The notes below the pieces were generated by a model. That model did not search any database and was not told the DNA's origin. It saw only the letters and a list, made by a program, of their open reading frames with translations. A stretch of DNA of 48,061 nucleotides from Planctomycetaceae bacterium. Its GTDB lineage: Bacteria > Planctomycetota > Planctomycetia > Planctomycetales > Planctomycetaceae. The number at the start of each line of letters is the position of its first letter. Position 1 is the stretch's first letter. A program made the translations under genes and the position numbers. Of this stretch, positions 36,037 to 43,841 are shown piece by piece. The stretch spans positions 1 to 48,061 of the forward strand of contig JADZEF010000053.1 of the NCBI GenBank assembly GCA_020850695.1, in the 5' to 3' direction.

Positions 36037-36408
36037 TCAGCAGCGCCAGACGCAGTTCAGGACCTGGAGAGACCTGCCTATGGGCGGCATAGGAGCCGCC
36101 GATTCCCACGACACGGTCGTGGGAAGGGACGCCGCCGGCGCGATGAGAATCGCGGGGGCGTGGAACGGATCGACCGACGGCAAGGGAGCCAGTTCTGGCG
36201 GCGTCGCATCCTGCTGGCAGCAGCAACGCGCTGTCTGCTGACACGGCTCAGACGACGGCTTCGATTCCGTCGGAGCGTTCTTGTGACAGCAGCTGCGAAC
36301 CTTGACCGATTTCTGCGTCGCCTTGGCCGGCGCACAACACAACCCCACCGGCGAGGCTGTCAGCAGCCCCGCAACAAGCGCCAGGATTTTGAGCGCGGTG
36401 GATGTCAT
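36037..36408 (-). CDS. Small secreted Cys-rich protein, partner of the CC-heptad protein
   Basis: A 123-residue protein with a signal peptide (1-22, LLTASPVGL) and ten cysteines: LCCAP, RSCCHK, EPCQQ, RCCCQQ and the C-terminal NCVWRC. It lacks the strict heptad. Between the Cys clusters and the C-terminus lies a Pro/Ala-rich hydrophobic stretch (about 70-110). I know no family. The gene is upstream of the CC-heptad gene in the same direction, and both are exported and Cys-rich, so they probably work together. Reading frame and ATG at 36408 are supported by the clear signal peptide. Confidence 0.72.
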   Translation of the reverse strand: MTSTALKILALVAGLLTASPVGLCCAPAKATQKSVKVRSCCHKNAPTESKPSSEPCQQTARCCCQQDATPPELAPLPSVDPFHAPAILIAPAASLPTTVSWESAAPMPPIGRSLQVLNCVWRC

Positions 36409-36533
36409 GTCCGTTTCTACGCAGATCGATGGATTCCCGATGGGAGTATTCTCTGCGGGATGAACGATTCAGGCAAGAGGATTGTCTCTTGTTCGGATCA
36501 GTTGCTGTTCTCCCGATCGGAGAATGGGAAATT

Positions 36534-36737
36534 GACGCAAAGGCGCAGAGATCGCAAAGGAAAGCACGCAAAGAGAATCCAGAGGTCCGAAGAATTCTAC
36601 ATCATCCAGCATTCGGGGCTTGCGTCTTGACGACAACACCACGCTACGCCCCCGATATCGGAATCTGCGATTCGTTGCAGTCGGGCCTTGACGCCTCTCT
36701 TTGCGTTCCCCCTTTGCGGCCTCTGCGTCTTTGCGTC
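36534..36737. repeat. ACGCAAAG palindromic repeat, copy 2
   Basis: The left part (36534-36575) contains ACGCAAAGGCGCAGAG and related CGCAAAG units; the right part (36697-36737) carries the inverted units (CTTTGCGG, CTCTGCGTCTTTGCGT). It belongs to the same family as 7764-7907 and fills the 398-bp spacer upstream of prs, which shows no gene. Confidence 0.75.
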
Positions 36738-36806
36738 AAACGCATTTCCATGGCTGACTGATTCAGCCCGCTTGCATTCCATCTCACCCGCGGCTGAAAT
36801 GCCGGT

Positions 36807-37754
36807 ATGTATCAGCACCTCACGATCATCGGCGGCCGCGCTCATCCGAAGCTGGCTTCCGAGATCAGCGAGCATCTCGGCGTTCCGCTCGGAAAGGTCG
36901 AAATCAACACCTTTCCCGACGGCGAGACGAGCGTCCGCATCCTGCAGAACATCCGCGGGTGCGACGTCTTCCTCGTCCAGCCGACAGGGCCGCCCGCCAA
37001 TGAAAACCTGATGGAGCTGCTGATCCTCATCGATGCCTGCAAGCGGGCGTCGGCCGCTCGCATTACGGCGGTCATTCCCTATTTCGGCTACGCCCGGCAG
37101 GATCGCAAAGACGCGGGGCGGGTCCCCATCACCGCCAAGCTCGCCGCCAACCTCATCACGAAGGCCGGCGCCGACCGTGTCCTGACGATGGATCTGCATG
37201 CGGCGCAGATCCAGGGCTTCTTCGACCTTCCTGTCGACCATCTTTACGCGTGCCCGACGCTCGACGAGTACTTCCGCTCGCTCCGCATCCCGCAGGAAGA
37301 GCTGGTCATCGTCAGCCCCGACGAGGGGAGCATCAAGCGCTCGCTCCCGCACCTCGAACACCTCGGCGGGACATTGGCGATCGTCGACAAGCGGCGGGCC
37401 AGCGCCACCGAGACGCGGCAGGCCAATCTCATCGGCGGACCGCTGCAAGGAAAGGTCGCGCTGCTGTTTGACGACATGATTACGACCGCCGGGTCGATTG
37501 CCGGCGCGGTCAAGGTGGTCCAGCAATTCGGCGCTCGCGAAATTTACGTGGGGGCCAGCCACCCCGTGATGGTCGGCCCGGCGACCGAGCGGCTGCGGGC
37601 CGCGCCGATCACCGAGATCGTCGTGACCAACAGCCTCCCGCTACGGCCGGATCAGATCCTGCCCAACATGAAGATTGTCTCCATCGCTCCTTTGTTGGGA
37701 GAAGCCATCCGCCGCATCCACCGCAACGAATCGGTCAGCTACCTGTTCGACTGA
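36807..37754 (+). CDS. prs: Ribose-phosphate pyrophosphokinase Prs
   Basis: Prs makes PRPP from ribose 5-phosphate and ATP for nucleotide, histidine and tryptophan synthesis. The 315-residue protein has normal length and all family motifs: PDGETSVRI, VIPYFGYARQDRKDAGR (ATP binding), MDLHAAQIQGFFD (Mg2+/ribose-5-P region), the catalytic flexible-loop region around VDKRRAS, and the PRPP loop LLFDDMITTAGS. The gene starts with ATG at 36807. A lipoprotein gene follows 158 bp later in the same direction. Confidence 0.97.
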   Translation: MYQHLTIIGGRAHPKLASEISEHLGVPLGKVEINTFPDGETSVRILQNIRGCDVFLVQPTGPPANENLMELLILIDACKRASAARITAVIPYFGYARQDRKDAGRVPITAKLAANLITKAGADRVLTMDLHAAQIQGFFDLPVDHLYACPTLDEYFRSLRIPQEELVIVSPDEGSIKRSLPHLEHLGGTLAIVDKRRASATETRQANLIGGPLQGKVALLFDDMITTAGSIAGAVKVVQQFGAREIYVGASHPVMVGPATERLRAAPITEIVVTNSLPLRPDQILPNMKIVSIAPLLGEAIRRIHRNESVSYLFD

Positions 37755-37912
37755 TGCTGCGGCGCGGAGTTCGACGTATTGCGAATGGCATGCTGTTGAC
37801 GCCCGCTGGACGCCCGTGGAGAATCGAGCGTTCCCTGGGATGTCGTTCCGGGGAACATCGCGTGGGCGTTCGCGCGGTGCTCGATCGGGCCGTTCCTTGT
37901 GGTCAGTGCTTT

Positions 37913-38773
37913 ATGACGTCGCCAACTCGTTGGTTAGAGTTTGGATGCCGCGGCGGACTGTTCGCCGCGGCGGCCGTGTGGCTGGCGGGTTGCGGGGGGC
38001 AGGTCTACGAACTCCGGATGGATGAAACGAAGAAGTACTTCGAGTTCATCGAGAAGCAGAACGTCAACCTCGGTCGGATGTGGCAGGGCTCGGGCTTCGC
38101 GCTCCGTCCGCCGGTGAATTACGAAATCATGCCGGGTCCCGTCATCAAGAAGGGGAAGGACGGCAAGGTCATCGAGGTCGGCCCTGATCCGCGTCAGCCG
38201 GAATTCCTGGGCGAGCGCAAGTTGCCGGGACTGGTCGCCGCGTGGAAGACGGAATACCCGGGGGACAACCAGCAGCCGAGGGCGACTGGATATATCTTCC
38301 TTCTCAGCAACTACGAACTGTTCCTCCAGGCGGAGCCCAACAAGGACCAGATCGAGAAGTTCCACGGATATGCGGTGGGCGAGCTGTGTGCGGGGCTGTC
38401 CGTGCCGACGCCTCCGGCGGCCAACTGGATTGAGGAGCATTTCCCGCGCGGTCCGGACTATCTGCCGGAGAAGGTTTATCGCACCGCCATTCTGAAGCCG
38501 CAGCCGGAAATCAACGGCGTGAAGTATGACGTGACGGTCTACCTTCAGGAGACGAAGCCGCTGCAGGCCGTGCTGATCACGATGTCCCCGCAAGGGGCCC
38601 GCGCCCCGTCGCACGGCCACGTCGCCGAGGCTCCGCTGACGGAACGGATCAACCGCGCCATGGCGACCTACAGCAATGAAGGAAAACGCCCGGTGCGCGC
38701 GAAACCGGGAACGCCGGCCAATGCGGGGGGTGCGGGGGGTGCGGCTCCTGCCGCGCGGCCGCAGGGATTCTGA
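37913..38773 (+). CDS. Lipoprotein of unknown function
   Basis: A 286-residue lipoprotein: hydrophobic segment followed by lipobox WLAGC near residues 23-27. The mature part has a conserved-looking middle (YEIMPGPVIKKGKDGKVIEV, LPGLVAAWKTEYPGDNQ, ATGYIFLLSNYELFLQAEP and YDVTVYLQETKPLQAVLITM), and a Gly/Ala/Pro-rich C-terminus. I do not recognise a family. ATG at 37913 is chosen as it starts just before the lipoprotein signal; a longer in-frame form from 37754 overlaps prs. The gene follows prs by 158 bp. A terminator hairpin lies 62 bp downstream. Confidence 0.8.
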   Translation: MTSPTRWLEFGCRGGLFAAAAVWLAGCGGQVYELRMDETKKYFEFIEKQNVNLGRMWQGSGFALRPPVNYEIMPGPVIKKGKDGKVIEVGPDPRQPEFLGERKLPGLVAAWKTEYPGDNQQPRATGYIFLLSNYELFLQAEPNKDQIEKFHGYAVGELCAGLSVPTPPAANWIEEHFPRGPDYLPEKVYRTAILKPQPEINGVKYDVTVYLQETKPLQAVLITMSPQGARAPSHGHVAEAPLTERINRAMATYSNEGKRPVRAKPGTPANAGGAGGAAPAARPQGF

Positions 38774-38835
38774 GCTGCATTCTTGTGAATCGAATGGACA
38801 TCGACACGCGAATCGCCTGCGGTCAGGAAACGAAC

Positions 38836-38866
38836 GAAGCCCGCGGGAATAACTCCCGCGGGCTTC
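38836..38866. terminator. Hairpin between convergent lipoprotein and sigma-factor genes
   Basis: A perfect 13-bp stem (GAAGCCCGCGGGA with its complement TCCCGCGGGCTTC) and a 5-nt loop lie between two convergent genes, so it can stop transcription from both sides. No T-run follows on the plus strand. Confidence 0.65.
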
Positions 38867-38891
38867 TGCGTGCGTTGCCGCGTCACTCCCA

Positions 38892-39443
38892 CTACGCCGG
38901 CTGCAGCCGGGCCAGCTCTTCCTTCAGCCGGTTCCGGGCGGTGTGCAGCCGCCGCTTGATCGTTCCGATCGGGCTCTCGAACTCGTCGCTCATCTCCTTC
39001 AGCGACTGACCCTCAATGTAGAAGGCCACGAGCGTCCGCCGGTCGAGGTCCCGCAGCCGGTTCAGCCCCGCCCGCACTTCGCTCGCCCGCTCGGTCGTCA
39101 GCAGGTTGTCGAGCGGCGTCTGCCGCTCGCCCGAGACGGCGTGCAGCGTGTCCGGATCCTGCACCGACTCCGGCGGCCGACGGACAGCCCGGTTGATCGA
39201 CATCCGCCGCGCGATCTGCTGCAGCCAGCCGGCGAACCGCTCCGGTTCACGCAGCTGCGGCAGCTTCCGCAGCGCCTGGATGAAGACGTCCTGGGTCGTC
39301 TCGAGCGCCTCGGCCCGGTTCCGCAGCCGACGCAGCACGATCGCGAAGACGGTCGTCTCGAACTGAAGCACCAGCTCGCCGAAAGCCTCCCGGCTTCCCG
39401 CCTGAGCCCGCCGCACGAGGTTGAGAATCTGAAGCTCGTTCAT
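38892..39443 (-). CDS. ECF-type RNA polymerase sigma factor
   Basis: A 183-residue extracytoplasmic-function sigma factor that directs RNA polymerase to a dedicated regulon. Sigma-2 spans about 15-80 (AFGELVLQFETTVFAIVLRR, AEALETTQDVFIQALRKL, FAGWLQQIARR) and sigma-4 about 125-178 with a helix-turn-helix (LKEMSDEFESPIGTIKRRLH). The variable linker is about 35 residues. No anti-sigma factor gene is adjacent on either side, and the next upstream gene is an unrecognised protein 268 bp away. The start codon lacks a clear Shine-Dalgarno but an AT-rich stretch precedes it. Confidence 0.93.
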   Translation of the reverse strand: MNELQILNLVRRAQAGSREAFGELVLQFETTVFAIVLRRLRNRAEALETTQDVFIQALRKLPQLREPERFAGWLQQIARRMSINRAVRRPPESVQDPDTLHAVSGERQTPLDNLLTTERASEVRAGLNRLRDLDRRTLVAFYIEGQSLKEMSDEFESPIGTIKRRLHTARNRLKEELARLQPA

Positions 39444-39660
39444 CGGAAATATAATCCACCCAGCCGGGCGTCTGCCGGGAGCGGCGCTCCCATGCCCGGA
39501 GTGATCGGAGTTGGCAGGGTCCGTCGACGCAGCCGGGCAAAACTCGGCTGTGAGCTTCCTTCCCGGAAGAGCTTCAGCGATCGCCGGAAATGCCGGCAGG
39601 AACGCGGAAGGCCGTTCGCGAAAAGGGGCGGGCGCTGCGTGGAGTGCAGCGCCTCGGACC

Positions 39661-39706
39661 GCCAGAAAAAACCACCATCCATTCGCCTCGGGTTCGCGAG
39701 GCGAAT
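39661..39706 (-). terminator. Intrinsic terminator of the 39712-40305 gene
   Basis: Read on the minus strand, ATTCGCCTCG and its complement form a 10-bp stem with a 6-nt loop (39681-39706), followed 12 bp later by a run of T residues (complement of AAAAAA at 39666-39671). Confidence 0.6.
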
Positions 39707-39711
39707 CCCGT

Positions 39712-40305
39712 TCAACTACTGAGAGCGCGGCTCAGCACGAGGGTCGCCCAGATCGGAGCCGGCATGGCGGCCGGCTTCGAGGACCGTTTGGTCCTGAGGG
39801 CGGGTTTCGCCGCGTCGGCGGCCATCGGTACGCTGTCGCGTACCTCGGCCATGTCCGACGGTCGTCGCTCGGCGGCGACCGGGGCGGCTGTGCCGGCGGC
39901 AGCGGCGGTGGCCGCTGCCCTGGCATGCGCCGCATGGGCGGTAAACGACTCGTGGGCGACGACCGTGTCGACCGCTAGCTGGGCATGTCCGAGAAGTCGG
40001 TCATGTCCAAGCCAGCGTTCGGCGCGTTCACGCGTCGAGCGTTGACCGCTCCCGGTCCCTTGGCCGAGTTGCCATGTCCCGAAGAGACAAGGCTGCCCGG
40101 CGGGCGACGAGGGCGAAGAACCTGGGATGGGGTTTCCAATTCCAATTCGTGAATACGAATCGGACTGCGGGCGCAACGACCCCGTATCGGGGCGCATCGC
40201 ATCCTGCAGGGCGAGACCGCGCAGCTTCCCATTGACGGCACCCATCGTCTGGCCATTGACGGCCGCGTTGACGAGGATCGCGTTATTCTGGGTGAAGTTC
40301 TGCAT
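39712..40305 (-). CDS. Unrecognised protein with strong Shine-Dalgarno
   Basis: A 197-residue protein I do not recognise. The ATG at 40305 is preceded by AGGAGGG at a good distance, the clearest ribosome-binding site in the window, so it is probably expressed. The N-terminus is polar (NFTQNNAILVNAAVNGQTMG), the middle Ser/Gly/Pro-rich and the C-terminal half Ala-rich with a likely helical stretch (HARAAATAAAAGTAAPVAAE). No signal peptide or transmembrane helix is seen. It lies upstream of the ECF sigma gene in the same direction but a terminator lies between them. Confidence 0.62.
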   Translation of the reverse strand: MQNFTQNNAILVNAAVNGQTMGAVNGKLRGLALQDAMRPDTGSLRPQSDSYSRIGIGNPIPGSSPSSPAGQPCLFGTWQLGQGTGSGQRSTRERAERWLGHDRLLGHAQLAVDTVVAHESFTAHAAHARAAATAAAAGTAAPVAAERRPSDMAEVRDSVPMAADAAKPALRTKRSSKPAAMPAPIWATLVLSRALSS

Positions 40306-40843
40306 TGCTGTCCCTCCTGCGGTGACCCGCAGCACTGGGGGAAACCAAAACGTCATGTCTGTTCAGAACGCCGGAAAACGATTGCGGAGTTCTGACAGCG
40401 GCATGCTGGATGGCATGCTCGAATGATGAAAGTGCAACCGGCACTTTCCGTGGAAAGAATTGTCTCTGGTCCCGAAAACGTTTCGTTCCGCCGGTCGAAT
40501 GAGGCCGGCGGGGGTAGAGAATCTCCTCCCACGCATTCTATAACGAATGAGGACGGCGTTTCGGCGGAGGAGGTTCACCCATTTTCGGGAAAACCCTGAA
40601 AAATTTTTCGGAGGGGGTGGAGTCGTGCGTTGATCGGACGGGTTGGATGGGTACGGTTTTCTGTGGTTAGTGGAATGGTTGCAGTAACTTAGGACGTCGG
40701 CGCTCGAGTGCAATGGAAGGCAGGATTGGCCCGCGAATGGACACGAATGTGAGGAAGAGAGATCTCCCACAGCAGATAGATACCGCCGGGATCGGCGAAG
40801 CTTTCACTCAGCAGACTGATTTGATGCATCGCAGGTTGTGTGA
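40306..40843. other. Long spacer between divergent genes, no gene seen
   Basis: This 538-bp spacer separates the unrecognised minus-strand gene from a small plus-strand gene. It contains the AGGAGGG ribosome-binding site of the former at its left edge. It is lower in GC than its surroundings around 40560-40690. No credible gene or REPIN-like element is visible. Confidence 0.4.
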
Positions 40844-41257
40844 GTGACGCGCCCCATTTGGTGCCACTTCCGATGCGGGTCGGGGTCCGAAAATGCAAAA
40901 GTTGCTGGAGAGTTCGTGGACAACATCACCTGTGCCGAGTTCGCCGTTCTGCCAGAAGCACAACAGAGGGTGTTCGTCCTCGGTGTTGCGAACGGCCGGG
41001 GACTGACCGTTGGTCTTTTCGATGCCTATGCCGGTGCGGCAGAGGACTTGGCGGAATCACCCACAGAGAAGGAGGCCGTAGCGACAAGCCATCGCACGAT
41101 CCGCGGACTGATGACACCCCTGCTCAACATCGACGCAGACAGTCTCCTGAATGGCATTCGGTCTGCGTGTCGTCGTCCAGAAATGCAGGGACGTCTCGTC
41201 ATTGACGCGATTTTCACCTTGCACCTCGACGCGGCGAAGGCACTCAAGGGGCATTGA
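40844..41257 (+). CDS. Small protein of unknown function (possibly HdeA/Rap1a-like)
   Basis: A 137-residue reading frame beginning with GTG. It contains ITCAEFAVLPEAQQRVFVLGVANG and, about 70 residues later, a second cysteine in RSACRRPEM, a layout reminiscent of HdeA/Rap1a-type small proteins (CxxF then Cys), though no signal peptide is present with this start. The true start may be internal. The gene is 79 bp upstream of the BatA/VWA gene. Confidence is limited because no clear ribosome-binding site is seen. Confidence 0.5.
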   Translation: MTRPIWCHFRCGSGSENAKVAGEFVDNITCAEFAVLPEAQQRVFVLGVANGRGLTVGLFDAYAGAAEDLAESPTEKEAVATSHRTIRGLMTPLLNIDADSLLNGIRSACRRPEMQGRLVIDAIFTLHLDAAKALKGH

Positions 41258-41336
41258 CGATTGTGACATTGCCTATCGCCGCACCCTGCACCGGAGGCGG
41301 GTTGCAACTCTATCATGCCGTTCCAAAATCCTTTCG

Positions 41337-43718
41337 ATGTCCTTCTCCCTGTTGAACTTCTGGATGTTGCTCGGGCTGGCCGGCGTGGCCTTGCCCGTGC
41401 TCGCCCATTTGCTCAGCAAGAAGAAGTACGACGTCCTCGACTGGGGAGCGATGCAGTTCCTCGAACTGGGACGCAATACGCGGCGCAAGATCCGGCTCGA
41501 ACAGCTGTTGCTGATGCTGCTGCGGATGGGGCTCATCGCTCTGATCGCGCTGGCGATGGCCCGGCCGTGGGCTCAGGGGGGATGGCTAGCGAACCTTGTC
41601 TCGACCCAGAGCCGCGACGTGGTGATCGTCGTCGACGGCTCATACAGCATGGGGTGGGAGGGGAAAGCCGAGACCCCGCACGCCGCCGCCCGACAGTGGG
41701 TCCACGAGTTCCTGGAAGACCTGCGACCCGGCGACACCGTCGCGCTGCTTGACGCCCGCGATCGCGTGCGGGCGGTCATCGAGAACCCGACGCGCGACCT
41801 GCGGCTCGTCCGTGATGAACTCGGCAAGCTCCCCGAGCCGTCGGGAACGTGCGACCTCGCCGATGCGACGGCGCGGGCCGTCCAGATCCTCGCCCGGACG
41901 TCCAACCTCGCCCGCGATGTCGTCGTGCTGACCGACGGCCAGTCCAAAGGATGGAAGGCGGACGACGCCAACCTCTGGACGCGGTTCGACGACCTGCGGC
42001 AGCAGCCGAGCGTCCCGCCACGAGTATGGGTGGTGAACGTCACCGAAGGAGCGGCCCAGGACCGCACCAACTTCAGCGTCGATCGCCTCGAACTCTCACG
42101 CGAACTCACCGTCCCCGACTTCCCCGTCCGCATCACGACCCGCATCCGCTCGTCCGGCAGTCCCGCCCCGACCACCCGCCGCGTCTACTTCGAAGTGGAC
42201 GGCCAGCGGATCGCCGAGCGGACGATGCAGGTGCAGCTTCCGCCGACAGGCGAGGCGACGGTCGACTTCGAGCACCGCTTCGCGAACGTCGGCTCGCACG
42301 TCGTCAGCGTCGTGCTCGACGCCGACAATCTGCCGGGAGACAACCGCTCGGATGCGGCAATCAACATCTCGCAGGCATTGCCGGTCCTGCTGGTCGACGG
42401 CGCGCCCAACGCCGACCCGGTCTTGAGCGAAACCTTCTTCGCGAAGGCCGCCCTGTCGAGCGCCGCGAACCGCACCCCTTGGGTACAAGCCTCCGTGGTC
42501 ACGCTCGATCGCTGGACTCCCGAAAGTCTTAACGGCGTCGAAGTGGTCGTGCTGGCGAACGTGAAGCGAGTGGCCGACTCGATGGTCGAGCCACTGAAGG
42601 ATTTTGTCGCTCGTGGCGGGGGACTATTGGTCGCGGCAGGCGACCAGACCGATGCAGCCGCATGGAACAAGTCGTTCCTTGACGATGGCAAAGGACTGCT
42701 CCCCGCGACGCTCGAAAGCATCGAAAAGGACAAAGCTCCGGAACTCCAGGGAATCCATGTCGTCGACGGCAGCCTCGAACTCCCGTGGATGGAGCGATTC
42801 CAGGCGAAGCACGAGGGAGGCTTCACCGAGTCGCGGTTCGCCCAGTGGTGGAAGATGAAGCCGGTCGTCGTTCCCAAGGACGGGGCGAAGAAGGGACCCG
42901 CTCCAGACGCAGGGGCCGCGGTTCCACCGCCGGCGAATGACGTACCGAAGCCTCCAGCGGCCGCGCCGGCGAGCGCTCCCAAAGGAAAGAAGAAGTCGAA
43001 GTCTCAACCCGCCGCACCCCCTCCGGTGGCAACGCCTCCGCTGACGGCCGCGCGCCTCGAAACGAGCGACCCGCTCCTCGTCTTGCGACGCTATGGCCGC
43101 GGCGGCGTGGCCCTCCTCGCCGCACCGCTCGACGCCGACTGGTCGACGCTCCCCGCCAAGTCCGACTTCGTCCCGTTCCTGCACGAAGTCATCTTCGTCC
43201 TCGCCGCCGGCCGCACGCCGCGGAACGTCGACCCCGGCACGCCCCTCGTCCTCCCGATCGCCGAAGAGCTGAACCTCAAGGACTATCGGTTCTACGGACC
43301 GAGCGAAACCGACTTCAAACCGGAACTGACGGGCGACACGCTCCATCCCGCCGCACGGCTCGACGACACAACGCTCCCCGGCGTCTACACCTTCCGCGCG
43401 AAGGACAAGAACGCCCCCGCCGGCGCGGGCGGTCCTGAGATGTTCGTGGTCCGCAGCGACAGGAGCGAGTCGGACCTCACGCCGCTTGACGACACCCAGC
43501 GAGCCCTTCTGACCAAGGACGGACGGATGTCGTTCATCACAACCCTGGCCGAGCTCCAGTCCAACCTGCTGACCGACGTCTCGCGGGCCGAGTTCTGGCC
43601 GCTGCTGATGTTCGTGTTCCTCGCGCTGCTTGTCGGCGAGGTGGTCATGACGCGACGGCTGGTGCAGGGAGGCCACGCCCAGATCGACGATGAAATCATC
43701 GACGCCGAAGCCGGGTAA
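41337..43718 (+). CDS. BatA/VWA-domain membrane protein
   Basis: A 793-residue membrane protein with the BatA N-terminal double-transmembrane domain: helices at about 5-25 and 57-77 (LLMLLRMGLIALIALAMARP). A von Willebrand A domain follows (about 93-240) with the MIDAS motif DGSYSM (Asp100, Ser102, Ser104) and DVVVLTDGQSKGW. The middle region (about 360-480) resembles the glutamine-amidotransferase-like fold seen in this planctomycete family (LLVAAGDQTDAAAW). A Pro/Lys-rich disordered insert is at about 525-575 and a final transmembrane helix near the C-terminus (PLLMFVFLALLVGEVV). Such proteins usually work with MoxR ATPases and DUF58 proteins; neither gene is in the window. ATG at 41337 starts at the first helix. 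Confidence 0.92.
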   Translation: MSFSLLNFWMLLGLAGVALPVLAHLLSKKKYDVLDWGAMQFLELGRNTRRKIRLEQLLLMLLRMGLIALIALAMARPWAQGGWLANLVSTQSRDVVIVVDGSYSMGWEGKAETPHAAARQWVHEFLEDLRPGDTVALLDARDRVRAVIENPTRDLRLVRDELGKLPEPSGTCDLADATARAVQILARTSNLARDVVVLTDGQSKGWKADDANLWTRFDDLRQQPSVPPRVWVVNVTEGAAQDRTNFSVDRLELSRELTVPDFPVRITTRIRSSGSPAPTTRRVYFEVDGQRIAERTMQVQLPPTGEATVDFEHRFANVGSHVVSVVLDADNLPGDNRSDAAINISQALPVLLVDGAPNADPVLSETFFAKAALSSAANRTPWVQASVVTLDRWTPESLNGVEVVVLANVKRVADSMVEPLKDFVARGGGLLVAAGDQTDAAAWNKSFLDDGKGLLPATLESIEKDKAPELQGIHVVDGSLELPWMERFQAKHEGGFTESRFAQWWKMKPVVVPKDGAKKGPAPDAGAAVPPPANDVPKPPAAAPASAPKGKKKSKSQPAAPPPVATPPLTAARLETSDPLLVLRRYGRGGVALLAAPLDADWSTLPAKSDFVPFLHEVIFVLAAGRTPRNVDPGTPLVLPIAEELNLKDYRFYGPSETDFKPELTGDTLHPAARLDDTTLPGVYTFRAKDKNAPAGAGGPEMFVVRSDRSESDLTPLDDTQRALLTKDGRMSFITTLAELQSNLLTDVSRAEFWPLLMFVFLALLVGEVVMTRRLVQGGHAQIDDEIIDAEAG

Positions 43719-43841
43719 GGCGGTCTTTCGTGGAACGCCATGCCGACTCTCTGGCCGCGCGTCGCCTCGGCCTTATACTGAACCCTGGTCCGGCAGCGAT
43801 TCCAGGCAGTCGATGAGTTCAGTGCAGGGTGTGGCGTTCTC

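Noticed and set aside
35382..36408. Calling the Cys-rich proteins metallothioneins
   Set aside because: They carry signal peptides and CC heptads rather than the CxC clusters typical of metallothioneins, so the name would go beyond the evidence.
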